A stretch of 18,635 nt of DNA, taken from NCBI GenBank assembly GCA_002315535.1, contig DCHA01000032.1, positions 272 to 18,906 of the forward strand, given 5' to 3'. A program made the translations under genes and the position numbers. This stretch comes from Firmicutes bacterium UBA1764. Lineage in GTDB: Bacteria > Bacillota > Clostridia > Peptostreptococcales > Anaerovoracaceae. A model generated the notes under the pieces. It had not been told where the DNA came from. It searched no databases and saw only the letters and a list, made by a program, of their open reading frames with translations. Shown here piece by piece: positions 1 through 8,000 of the stretch (its first letter is position 1; every line of letters starts with the position of its first letter).

Positions 1-43
1 CCAAAACCGCGTGCCGAGGGTTCGAATCCTTCTGCCCCTGCCA
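1..43 (+). tRNA. tRNA-Trp (CCA), 3' part only
   Basis: The window begins at the anticodon: CCA at 1-3, then AA at 4-5 and the 3' anticodon strand ACCGC at 6-10. A 5-base variable loop (11-15), a T arm with stem 16-20/28-32 and loop TTCGAAT, the acceptor 3' strand TGCCCCT at 33-39, discriminator G and an encoded CCA tail (41-43) follow. The acceptor strand implies a 5' strand AGGGGCA, as usual for bacterial tRNA-Trp. The 5' half lies outside the window, so the anticodon assignment rests on counting back from the T arm with standard spacing. Confidence 0.85.
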
Positions 44-53
44 AAATATTTAT

Positions 54-130
54 CGGGGTGTAGCGCAGCTTGGTAGCGCAACTGCTTTGGGAGCAGTGGG
101 CCGCACGTTCAAATCGTGTCACCCCGACCA
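54..130 (+). tRNA. tRNA-Pro (TGG)
   Basis: A complete cloverleaf. Acceptor CGGGGTG (54-60) pairs with CACCCCG (120-126). The D arm is typical, the anticodon stem ACTGC/GCAGT (81-85/93-97) encloses loop TTTGGGA with anticodon TGG at 88-90, the T loop is TTCAAAT, the discriminator is A and CCA is encoded at 128-130. It lies 10 bases after tRNA-Trp and is probably co-transcribed with it. Confidence 0.95.
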
Positions 131-141
131 TTTTTGGTCAA

Positions 142-218
142 GGGCCTTTAGCTCAGTTGGTCAGAGCATCCGGCTCATAACCGGCAGGTCCCGGGTTCAA
201 GTCCCTGAAGGCCCACCA
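142..218 (+). tRNA. tRNA with anticodon CAT (Ile2 or elongator Met)
   Basis: Acceptor GGGCCTT (142-148) pairs with AAGGCCC (208-214); discriminator A and encoded CCA (216-218) follow. The anticodon CAT is at 176-178 in loop CTCATAA. The acceptor and D-arm wording resemble Firmicutes CAU tRNAs that TilS modifies to lysidine to read AUA as Ile, so Ile2 is at least as likely as elongator Met. The first acceptor pair is G-C, so it is not initiator fMet. Two non-canonical pairs are visible: T169 opposite C185 at the base of the anticodon stem, and C192 opposite T206 in the T stem. Confidence 0.88.
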
Positions 219-268
219 TTAATTACTTGATATTTTGTTAATGGTGATATAAAATTTCATATGTGTCT

Positions 269-344
269 GCCCAGGTAGCTCAGTCGGTAGAGCAGTAGAC
301 TGAAAATTTACGTGTGGCTGGTTCGATTCCGGCCCTGGGCACCA
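269..344 (+). tRNA. tRNA-Phe (GAA)
   Basis: Acceptor GCCCAGG (269-275) pairs with CCTGGGC (334-340). The anticodon stem GTAGA/TTTAC (295-299/307-311, one G-T pair) encloses loop CTGAAAA with anticodon GAA at 302-304. The T loop is TTCGATT and CCA is encoded at 342-344. It is the last gene of the tRNA cluster. The 50 bases before it (219-268) are AT-rich and show nothing I can identify. Confidence 0.95.
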
Positions 345-348
345 TTAA

Positions 349-380
349 AAAAGATCCAAATCAAATGATTTGGATCTTTT
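349..380. terminator. Bidirectional rho-independent terminator
   Basis: A near-perfect inverted repeat: 349-363 pairs with 366-380, with AAAAGATCC opposite GGATCTTTT at its base. It is flanked by T runs on the right and A runs on the left, so a U tract follows the stem on either strand. It sits between the end of the tRNA cluster (+) and the end of the ion-channel gene (-), which converge here. Confidence 0.85.
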
Positions 381-396
381 CTTATTAATACTTCTT

Positions 397-1878
397 TTAG
401 TTCATTATGTTTTCAAATAATGCGAAGCCTTCGGGATTTTCCATTGCTTGGACAAGGAAGCGATTTGCAATCTGCGTGGTGATAACGATATCGTTATGCG
501 TCTTTCCCTGAATCAGCATTTGATTCTGAGGTCTGTTAATTTCAGTCGTAATGTTGATTGTGTAACCGCAGTTCTTCTTCAGATAATCCCTGAGATTTAA
601 GAGCAGAAGCATAACGTTCTTATCCGACTCATCCTTGTCAATTTCATCATTGCTGATAATAATTATATTAGTCAGGTGCTTGTCGTTTGTGCTATCAAGC
701 CACTCCTTATTAGTCTCAAGGCGCTCTCTGATTTCTTCCCAGCTGTATGAATCATTTTGAATGCTTTCCGTGCTGAAGCTTTCATCGTTATAAGCCTTCA
801 GCCTGTCGAGGTACTTTGCAAAATCCTTGCTCCAGCCTATGATCAGGTAATTGCGTTTTTCTTTAGTATTCTCGATTGTTTTCATCATCTCTGCAAAAGC
901 AAGCTCATTTGAATGATCATTATCATCAAATGCATTAATTATGGTCTGTACGTTCTCCGGCTGGACGCAGGCAAGCGCAAAGACCTTTGAAATCAGCTCC
1001 TTAGAATACAGAATCTTTACTTTATCATTTTTATTATCGATTGTCTCTGTTGCAATTTCTGCTGCGGATAGATTCCTGTAATCATAGATGACCGCTGCGA
1101 TTGACGGCATCTTTTCGCTGCCTATATAAGCGTTGTTTGCCTTGAGGTAAGAAACTACTGAAAGCAAAATCTGTATGGTTTCAAAGTCATCTCCACCGTT
1201 TATTATTACATTTCTTGCTCTGTCCAGAGCGCACATAGGATATGTGTTTTCACTTAAGAGGTCGCCGGAGCGGAAAATGGTCGTAATCCTTCGCTCTTTT
1301 TTGGCAGTGTCTTTCTCGTCATCATCATATCTCAAATGACCCCAGCCGACTTCCTTCGCGGTGTGCTCCATTTCTTCCTTTGGAAGATTATCAACTATAA
1401 CGACATTGCCGGAGACACCTCTGCTGTTATTGCATTCCATTATTTCGTCGATGATGGTATGAGTATTGTCGTTAAAACCGAGAATGACTGTATGATTTTT
1501 CTCCACAACAGCGGAGTGACCCTTTTTCATTTCCCCGATTTTTTCTTCAATGCCGTTTCCAACTATACCTATGATAGTACTTGTGAAAGCCATGCCGAGG
1601 AAAGTGATGAGCAGCATAATAAAGATAAGATGCTTATCATCAGTGGAATCAGCTGTGATGGTGCCCTGGTCAATTAAGTGCATAAGGCTTTGCCACAGTG
1701 ACCATCCGAGGCCCTTGTCAGTAAACAGCAGCATTACTATGAAGCCGCAAATAAAGACTATTATTAGTCCACATGCGAACAGCAGCAGTACCTGGTTCCA
1801 AAAGCCTTTAGAAACAAAATCGTCAAGCTCGTATCTTAGTTTTTTAGGTAGGGTGTATTTTTTCTTTTTCATTTTCAT
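397..1878 (-). CDS. CASTOR/POLLUX-like ion channel with RCK-type domains
   Basis: A 493-residue membrane protein. A Lys-rich N terminus leads to a hydrophobic helix (about 28-52), a pore-loop-like segment with WQSLMHLIDQGTITAD (62-77) and a second helix (about 83-107). The rest is cytoplasmic, with two Rossmann-like RCK/TrkA-N modules: one starts at VILGFNDNTHTIIDEI (131-146), the second at YLIIGWSKDF (344-353). This two-helix pore plus double RCK layout matches the CASTOR/POLLUX/DMI1 channel family, whose plant members are cation channels of the nuclear envelope. The classical TVGYGD potassium filter is absent. Ion selectivity cannot be read from the sequence. The start has only a weak upstream GGGC; a second in-frame ATG lies two codons later. 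The gene follows the SLH gene on the same strand after a hairpin and no clear promoter of its own is visible, so it may depend on read-through. Confidence 0.82.
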   Translation of the reverse strand: MKMKKKKYTLPKKLRYELDDFVSKGFWNQVLLLFACGLIIVFICGFIVMLLFTDKGLGWSLWQSLMHLIDQGTITADSTDDKHLIFIMLLITFLGMAFTSTIIGIVGNGIEEKIGEMKKGHSAVVEKNHTVILGFNDNTHTIIDEIMECNNSRGVSGNVVIVDNLPKEEMEHTAKEVGWGHLRYDDDEKDTAKKERRITTIFRSGDLLSENTYPMCALDRARNVIINGGDDFETIQILLSVVSYLKANNAYIGSEKMPSIAAVIYDYRNLSAAEIATETIDNKNDKVKILYSKELISKVFALACVQPENVQTIINAFDDNDHSNELAFAEMMKTIENTKEKRNYLIIGWSKDFAKYLDRLKAYNDESFSTESIQNDSYSWEEIRERLETNKEWLDSTNDKHLTNIIIISNDEIDKDESDKNVMLLLLNLRDYLKKNCGYTINITTEINRPQNQMLIQGKTHNDIVITTQIANRFLVQAMENPEGFALFENIMN

Positions 1879-1895
1879 TGCCCGTTAAATAAGAA

Positions 1896-1925
1896 ATGGC
1901 CGAGAGCTTTTATTCTCCCGGCCGT
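1896..1925 (-). terminator. Hairpin terminator or attenuator after the SLH gene
   Basis: On the - strand, GGCCGGGAG (1923-1915) pairs with CTCTCGGCC (1906-1898) in a 9-bp stem with one G-U pair and loop AATAAAAG. A T-rich stretch (ATTTCTTATTT) follows. On the + strand the G-U becomes an A-C mismatch, so the structure is tuned to - strand transcripts. The T tract is interrupted, so termination may be partial; the channel gene starts only 20 bases further on. Confidence 0.7.
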
Positions 1926-1939
1926 GAAATCCATTGTTA

Positions 1940-3229
1940 TTACTTCATGTATGTGATAAGAATCTTTACAGCCTGAGCTCTCGTTGCTCCATCAAGCGGT
2001 GCAAGAATCTTTCCGAGAAGTCCGGTATGTCCTTCAACGATCTTGTTTGCTACTGTCCACTGGAATGCTTCAAGGCAGGATGCAGAAATCTTATTTGCAT
2101 CAGAGAAAGCGCTCAGATTTGCTCTTGCTGATGTGTCTTCCCCAACTGCGCCTGCATACTTATAAAGCATTGTGAACATGTCCTGACGGGTGATTTTTTC
2201 TTCCGGTCTAAAGGCTGTTCCTGCGGTGATGATATTCATGTCTCCGGCCCATGCAAGAGTCTTGAAGTACCAGTCCTTTTCAACAACATCTGTAAATCTG
2301 CTGTCGCCGTTGATTACTGCATTTCCGTTTGAGATAAGATATGTGTTTGCAAGCATCTGAACGAACTGTGCTCTTGTAAGTGATCCTTCCGGAGCGAAGG
2401 TGGTAAGGGTCATGCCCTTTACGAGCTTTCTGTCTGCGGCCTCTACAACATATGAGTAGAACCAATCCTTCTTTACAACATCGGTAAACTTGTTTTCAAC
2501 AAGCTGCATGCTGAGAGTTTCACCAAGGTATAAGTCTCTTACATAAAGAGTGCTGTCTGTAACCCAAAGATCTCCCGGCTTTGAGAGATTATCGGAAAGC
2601 TCTCTGTTATTCCAAACGCTGTATACGCGTCCGTTTTGAATCTTTCTGATAGCGTGGTTGTTTGTATCGGATACATAGATTGTTCCGCCGTCCATTACGA
2701 ATACGCCTTGTGGGTGATCGAATTCAGCGACTGCAACACGTCCGTCAACATAATCTCCATCGTACTGTCCTTCAGTTTCTGATTCGTATTCAATACCTGC
2801 GATTACAACGAGATTCTTTCCATCGTAGCTGTCGATTCTGTTCTTTCCTGTTTCAGCGATGTAGAGCTTGCCTGCATTGTAGCTGAGTCCCATAGGCTCT
2901 GTAAGGCCTGAAACATACTCAGTCATCTTCAGCGTTGCCTCATCTATTTTATAGATCTTGCTCGTTCCGGTTTCACTGAAGTAAAGGTTCCCTGCGTTGT
3001 CAACAGCAAGGCCTGTCGGATAGTCGAGATCCTTGACGAGTACGCTTACTTTACCGTTCTTTTCGAAAAGCACGGCTCCTTTGTCAGGATAAGAATACGC
3101 GATGCCATCATTAAATTGTATTGATGCAAAGATCTGATCCTCAGTGTCTGCCAAGCTGTCTGCAAAGGCAAAGCCTATGCAAGAAAAAACCATTGCCAGA
3201 GCTAAAATAATTGAGGTAATACGTTTCAT
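1940..3229 (-). CDS. Secreted NHL-propeller protein with three SLH domains
   Basis: 429 residues. A signal peptide (1-23, ending AFA) precedes a propeller-like region (about 35-240) with NHL-type repeats, for example YPTGLAVDNAGNLYFSE (70-86), EPMGLSYNAGKLYIAET (111-127) and HPQGVFVMDGGTIYVSDT (172-189). Three C-terminal SLH domains follow at about 246-296, 310-360 and 371-428, each with the F-D-V/A start and a TRAQ- or TRQD-like end. SLH domains bind pyruvylated secondary cell-wall polymer, so the protein should sit on the Gram-positive surface and display the propeller, a ligand- or protein-binding scaffold. The upstream AAAGGGA is a plausible ribosome binding site. The gene begins 18 bases after the cyclase stop and is followed by a hairpin terminator, so it appears to be the last gene of the signalling operon proper. 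Its ligand is unknown. Confidence 0.9.
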   Translation of the reverse strand: MKRITSIILALAMVFSCIGFAFADSLADTEDQIFASIQFNDGIAYSYPDKGAVLFEKNGKVSVLVKDLDYPTGLAVDNAGNLYFSETGTSKIYKIDEATLKMTEYVSGLTEPMGLSYNAGKLYIAETGKNRIDSYDGKNLVVIAGIEYESETEGQYDGDYVDGRVAVAEFDHPQGVFVMDGGTIYVSDTNNHAIRKIQNGRVYSVWNNRELSDNLSKPGDLWVTDSTLYVRDLYLGETLSMQLVENKFTDVVKKDWFYSYVVEAADRKLVKGMTLTTFAPEGSLTRAQFVQMLANTYLISNGNAVINGDSRFTDVVEKDWYFKTLAWAGDMNIITAGTAFRPEEKITRQDMFTMLYKYAGAVGEDTSARANLSAFSDANKISASCLEAFQWTVANKIVEGHTGLLGKILAPLDGATRAQAVKILITYMK

Positions 3230-3247
3230 GGTTTCATTCCCTTTCTA

Positions 3248-5041
3248 TTATCTCAGTGAATTAAGGGTAAGGACTTCAAAGCCTTCTGCCTTTCCCTTTA
3301 ATTTAATACTTGTTCCAAGAGATGTTGTCTCAGCCCTTTCTCCTAAAGCATCAGCAACAACTCTACTTATATAAATAGTGCCTTTTGGGGCATTACTTTC
3401 AAGTCTTGATGCGGTGTTAACCGTATCGCCAATTGCCGTATAGTCCATACGCTTTGCGGCGCCTATGTTTCCTACAACGGCAGGGCCGAAGTGAACACCG
3501 ATTCCGAAGTCTACGTTTCTGCCGAACTTTTCGTAAAGCTCAGCTCCAAGCTCCTTTGCTCCGGCAACCATATCCATAGCGGCGCAGCATGCGAGGTATA
3601 TCGGATCCTCCTGAGGGAGTGGGGCGTTCCAAAACGCCATAGTGCAGTCCCCGACAAACTTGTCCAGGGTTCCGTGATGCCTCATGACGCATTCGGTCGT
3701 CAGCGTCAGATATCTGTTAAGTATTTCTACAATCGTTTCCGGCGCCAGAGACTCACTCATTGTGGTGAAACCTCTGATATCTACGAAGAGAACTGCAATA
3801 TCATAATTCTTTCCGCCAAGTGCAAGCGCATTCTGGTCGGTTTTAAGAAGCTGATTAAGTACAGCAGGGTCTACGTATTTTCCGAAGGCCTCTGTTACTC
3901 TGTGCTTTTCTGCCAGAGCCTTTATATAATTTACCGCAACCGCACCGATAAAGATTATCGTTGAGCAAAGCGGTATCCAAAGTACATGGAGTATGATTTC
4001 AGCCTTGTATAAAAGAAGACAAGCAAGGACTGATAATATCAATACTGCAAGCCAGATTATCAGAGACTGAACCATCTTTCTGTCCAAAAGGAAGAAGAGA
4101 AGGGCAGCTGAAATAACAAAGAGTATTGCAAGCTGCATTATTTCCGGAGCTTCCTTTGGGAAGAAGCCGTTCTTCAGTGCATCGATCTGGTTTGCCTGAA
4201 TTTCTATTCCGTACATTACATCAGCGTGGTCGATTGATGTTCTGTATTCATCACCGAGTCCTGATGCGTACGGTCCGATTAAAACGATCTTGCCATCAAA
4301 GAATGAAGGCTCGATTGTTTTGTTAATTAAGTCTGCAACCGAGATGCTTTCGTAGTATGCTCCGGCCTTAGCAGTGAAGGGGAGGTACCAGAAATCACCG
4401 GTCAGCTTTGGCTCGTTTACATCAAGGCCGTAGTAGTCACAGTAGAGCTCATAGAGAACTCTTGGCATGGTCTTGAACGTGCCTTTTCCCTCAACCTCGA
4501 CCTCGTACATTACGTGGCGGATGTTTCCGTCGCTGTCAACCATTGCGTTGATACAGCCAAGCTTTGCGGCCTTTGCAAGCGCATCATAGGGCTCGTCCCA
4601 TTTAAGAATTGAGCGGCTGTTTACGTAAAAGCTTTCGCCATCGTCGACAATGCTTGAGCCGTAGGTTCCGGCGCAGGCTACTACAACGTTGCCCGCACGT
4701 TTGCAAACCTTTGCAAAGTAGTCATCCGTCTCTTTGTCGGACTCGCCGGTAAAGAGCACGTCGAGTGCGATTGCTGCAGGCTCGGAATTAGGGTCGCTAA
4801 GCAGATAGCTTACAGCATCTGCATAGACGCTTCTGTCCCAAGGCATCTGTCCTATCTCGTCGATTGCGCGGTCGTCTATTCCGACAATTACGATATCACC
4901 GTTTACAGCCTGCGCCCTTTGGTAGAGCGCATCCGATACCGTAAAGTCCTCGTTATCCAGCCACGACGTCGCACATAGTACGGTTAAGAGCGCGGCTGAG
5001 AGTAGGGATATGAATAGTTTCTTTATGAAAAGATTATTCAT
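3248..5041 (-). CDS. CHASE2-domain transmembrane class III adenylate cyclase
   Basis: 597 residues. An N-terminal membrane helix (about 8-24) is followed by an extracellular CHASE2 sensor domain (about 30-290, with DIVIVGIDDRAIDEIG near 49-64 and GKIVLIGPYA at 250-259). Three further membrane helices (about 300-372), a short linker and a class III cyclase domain (about 412-575) complete it. Metal-binding Asp421 (FVDIRGFT) and Asp465 (KFVGD), adenine-specifying Lys461 and Thr535 (DYTAIGD), and transition-state Asn542 and Arg546 are all present. The protein should therefore be active and make cAMP rather than cGMP. Class III cyclases act as dimers. The start codon lies two bases after the FecR gene stop, which suggests translational coupling, and no good Shine-Dalgarno is visible. 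CHASE2 and FecR domains are known to co-occur, so the neighbour is a likely sensory partner. Confidence 0.93.
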   Translation of the reverse strand: MNNLFIKKLFISLLSAALLTVLCATSWLDNEDFTVSDALYQRAQAVNGDIVIVGIDDRAIDEIGQMPWDRSVYADAVSYLLSDPNSEPAAIALDVLFTGESDKETDDYFAKVCKRAGNVVVACAGTYGSSIVDDGESFYVNSRSILKWDEPYDALAKAAKLGCINAMVDSDGNIRHVMYEVEVEGKGTFKTMPRVLYELYCDYYGLDVNEPKLTGDFWYLPFTAKAGAYYESISVADLINKTIEPSFFDGKIVLIGPYASGLGDEYRTSIDHADVMYGIEIQANQIDALKNGFFPKEAPEIMQLAILFVISAALLFFLLDRKMVQSLIIWLAVLILSVLACLLLYKAEIILHVLWIPLCSTIIFIGAVAVNYIKALAEKHRVTEAFGKYVDPAVLNQLLKTDQNALALGGKNYDIAVLFVDIRGFTTMSESLAPETIVEILNRYLTLTTECVMRHHGTLDKFVGDCTMAFWNAPLPQEDPIYLACCAAMDMVAGAKELGAELYEKFGRNVDFGIGVHFGPAVVGNIGAAKRMDYTAIGDTVNTASRLESNAPKGTIYISRVVADALGERAETTSLGTSIKLKGKAEGFEVLTLNSLR

Positions 5042-5043
5042 GT

Positions 5044-8000
5044 TTAATTAGATCTTTTAACTGCGAAGCATAATACTACATGATATGCAAATGAATTTTC
5101 GGTTGCGCCAGCTATTCTTGGCATTGTAATAGAAGAATTACTGTTTGAAGGTCCTGCATATTGCAGTGATACTGTTGTGCCGCTAATATCCGCGCTATAC
5201 CAATCAAATGTATTATAATGCTGTGGATATGGGTCTTCCCAATTTGTAGTGTTTGTAAAGTAAGTGGTCTGATAGTTGTCAACTTTATTAACGAAATCTT
5301 CGCTAGTAATATTTGATGGACTTGCAATACGAGACTGATTCAATGCTTGGTACTTTGATTCCACAAACCTGTTGCAGCCAGTTTTATATCTTAACCAATA
5401 GAATGTTTTAGTTCCTGAATATGTTCCTCCACCAGTTACTATATTAAATGCATTTACGTAACTATCGGATTTAATTTTTCCATTGTTTGTGATGCTAGCT
5501 CCTGTATTGTTGACAATGCTTGCGCCTGATGCAACATTAATTACACCATCGGAGTTGATTATTAAATTAACTCCTGAATCGAGAATTAATTGTCCATTTA
5601 AGTTGAGGGTAGCATTGTTAATGGTATTTCCTTTAACAGTAACAAGTGAGCCTTCGTTAATTGTGACCGTTTTATTTGAATTGATTATGAATCCATTTGT
5701 GAATTCTACATCACCACTGAATGTATAGTCGTTATCTATTATTGCCACTTCATCAATTACAACTTTTGATCCCTCTGGAACGCTTAATGAGTTGCCCGCG
5801 AGAGCCATTTTGGCAGTATATGTTACATCTGAATTACCTACAACAATCTCATAGCATCCATTGTCTCCTGTTAATTTGCTTGTTCCATTATAAAGATCAA
5901 TGGCAACCCCTGTTGTTTCTACAGTTACATATAACTTTGAACCTTCGTATGCCGTGAATTCATTGATGGATGCATTGCTTGTTGTAATTCCACTTCCGGA
6001 TACAGTGTATGAAACAACTCCGTCAATGTTAGCCGGGAAAGTAATTGTGTGGGAGTTAGCTGTGTTAATAGTTATTATTAAATCATTGTCATTAATAGTG
6101 AGTTGATAGTTAGAGATGTTTACGTATATCTTTACAGATTCATCAGCTGTTGCTACAAACTCACCGTAATTATCTGTGACTGTTCCCACGTTTGAACCTG
6201 TAACAGTAATACCTGCAGTTGTTGTACTTACTGTAAATCCGAAGAAAGTATCCTTAATTACAGTGTAAACCGCACCGTTTGATGTTGTAATGCCTGCTCC
6301 AGATGCTGTGAATGAAATTATGTTGTCAACATTTGTTGGCAGAGTGATTTCTACTGTATCGTATTCAATATTTGTTATGCCATTGGTTTGTAAAAGTGCG
6401 GAACGATTTGTCTTTGCATGAATGCCGCTAAGCGTTACGCTGCCTGTGATTGTTGTATCTCCATTTGCAGCGAATGAATAATAATTATTTGCGACTGGAT
6501 CTAAGTCTGTAGCTTTGAATTCAACATCGTTGTTTGGAGCAACTGCAGCAAATTCAAACTGCATACCTCTGATTACAGTGTAAACTGCTCCGTTTGAGGC
6601 TGTGATTTCGTCTCCTGAAGCTGTGAAAGTAAGAACTCCAGTTGTATCAGAAGGAAGTGTTATCTTAACTGTTTCAAAGTTAATAGAGTCAACTTTGCCT
6701 GTAAGAGCTTCTTCATTTGTTCTTGCATCTACTCCGCTGAGTGTTACACTGCATGCAATAGCCTTATCGCTAACAGCTGTGAAACTGTAGGAATTACCTG
6801 ACACGTCTCCGGCATTTGTCGCAATAAATTCAATTCCTGTATAAGTAGTAACTGTAAACTCAAAGTCGGTTCCTTTAATTACAGTATAATCAACTTTATT
6901 GTCTACTGCTGTTGATGTTGTGATCCCAGCTCCGGAGGTGGTGAAAGTAAGAATATTGTTGGTATCGGCAGGGAGTGTTACTTTTACTGTTTCGATAGTG
7001 ACTGAGTCAACCTTGTTTGTAAGGGCTGTTTTGTTATCAGTCGCATTAACACCACTAAGCTTTACACTGCATGCGATGGTCTTATCGTTGTCTGCAGTGA
7101 AACTATAGGTATTACCTGATGCCTGGCCGACACCTGTTGCGGTGAATTCAACTCCACTTGCGTTGGTAAATGTAAATTCAAATGTTGTATCCTTAACAAC
7201 TGTGTATTCGGTCTTATTTGTTAAAGCATTAGTGCTGGTAATTGCGCTACTTGATACGCTGAAAGTAAGAACATCAGTTGTGTTAGCAGGTAGAGTTACC
7301 TTAACCGTATTAATATTCGCAGAAATAGCAGTGTTGGAAGTTTCAAGGTCTGCCTTTATTGCTTCTGCACTTGTCTTGCTTACTGCGGATATATTCGCGC
7401 TTGCCAAAATTGTTTTGTTTGCTTGAATATTATTTAGTTCATATGCTGTTGCAGAGTATGTTCCTTCGGAGAACTGAAGGGTAGCTCCGCTCACGATATT
7501 TACTGTGCATGTAAATGATGATCCTGAAGTTACGGTGTAAACATTATTGGCATTCTTTGTTACTGCTTCGCCGTCAACCTTTGGATTTGAAATTGAATAA
7601 TATGTTGAATCATCTGGGAGATTTACTGTATACGTGGTTGGTGTAGGGGTAGGTGTTACTGATCCGCCGCCACCACTGCTTGATTTTTCTTCAGATTCTT
7701 TTGCAACCTGAGACTTTTTCAGTGCATCATCAACTACACTTGAAGCCTTTTCTGCTGCTTCAAGCTCTTTAATCTTTTCTTCCTGAGCCTTCTGATCTGC
7801 GGCCTTCATTTCAGGAAGTGCTTCTTTAATATCATTTACAAGCTCAGTTGTGCTTGTATCGAAGGTCTTCGCAATTCTTGCTGCGAGCTCTTCGTTGCCC
7901 TGAATTTCTTCAGCAGCGGATGCACTCAGTTCATCGAGGATGTTGTCCATCTTTGCGAGGCCCTGGGCGCCGTCAGCGGATTCGCCTCCAACGAACTTTG

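Noticed and set aside
3248..5041. Guanylate cyclase or diguanylate cyclase for the CHASE2 protein
   Set aside because: Lys461 and Thr535 occupy the positions that select adenine, and there is no GGDEF domain.
5803..7314. Regular repeats as a possible CRISPR array or satellite DNA
   Set aside because: The period of about 315 bp is a multiple of three, the units are in frame and diverged, and they encode a protein module.
5483..7426. Several + strand open frames of 60-94 codons opposite the FecR repeats
   Set aside because: They recur with the repeat period because the coding strand is Thr/Val-rich; none has a ribosome binding site or domain.
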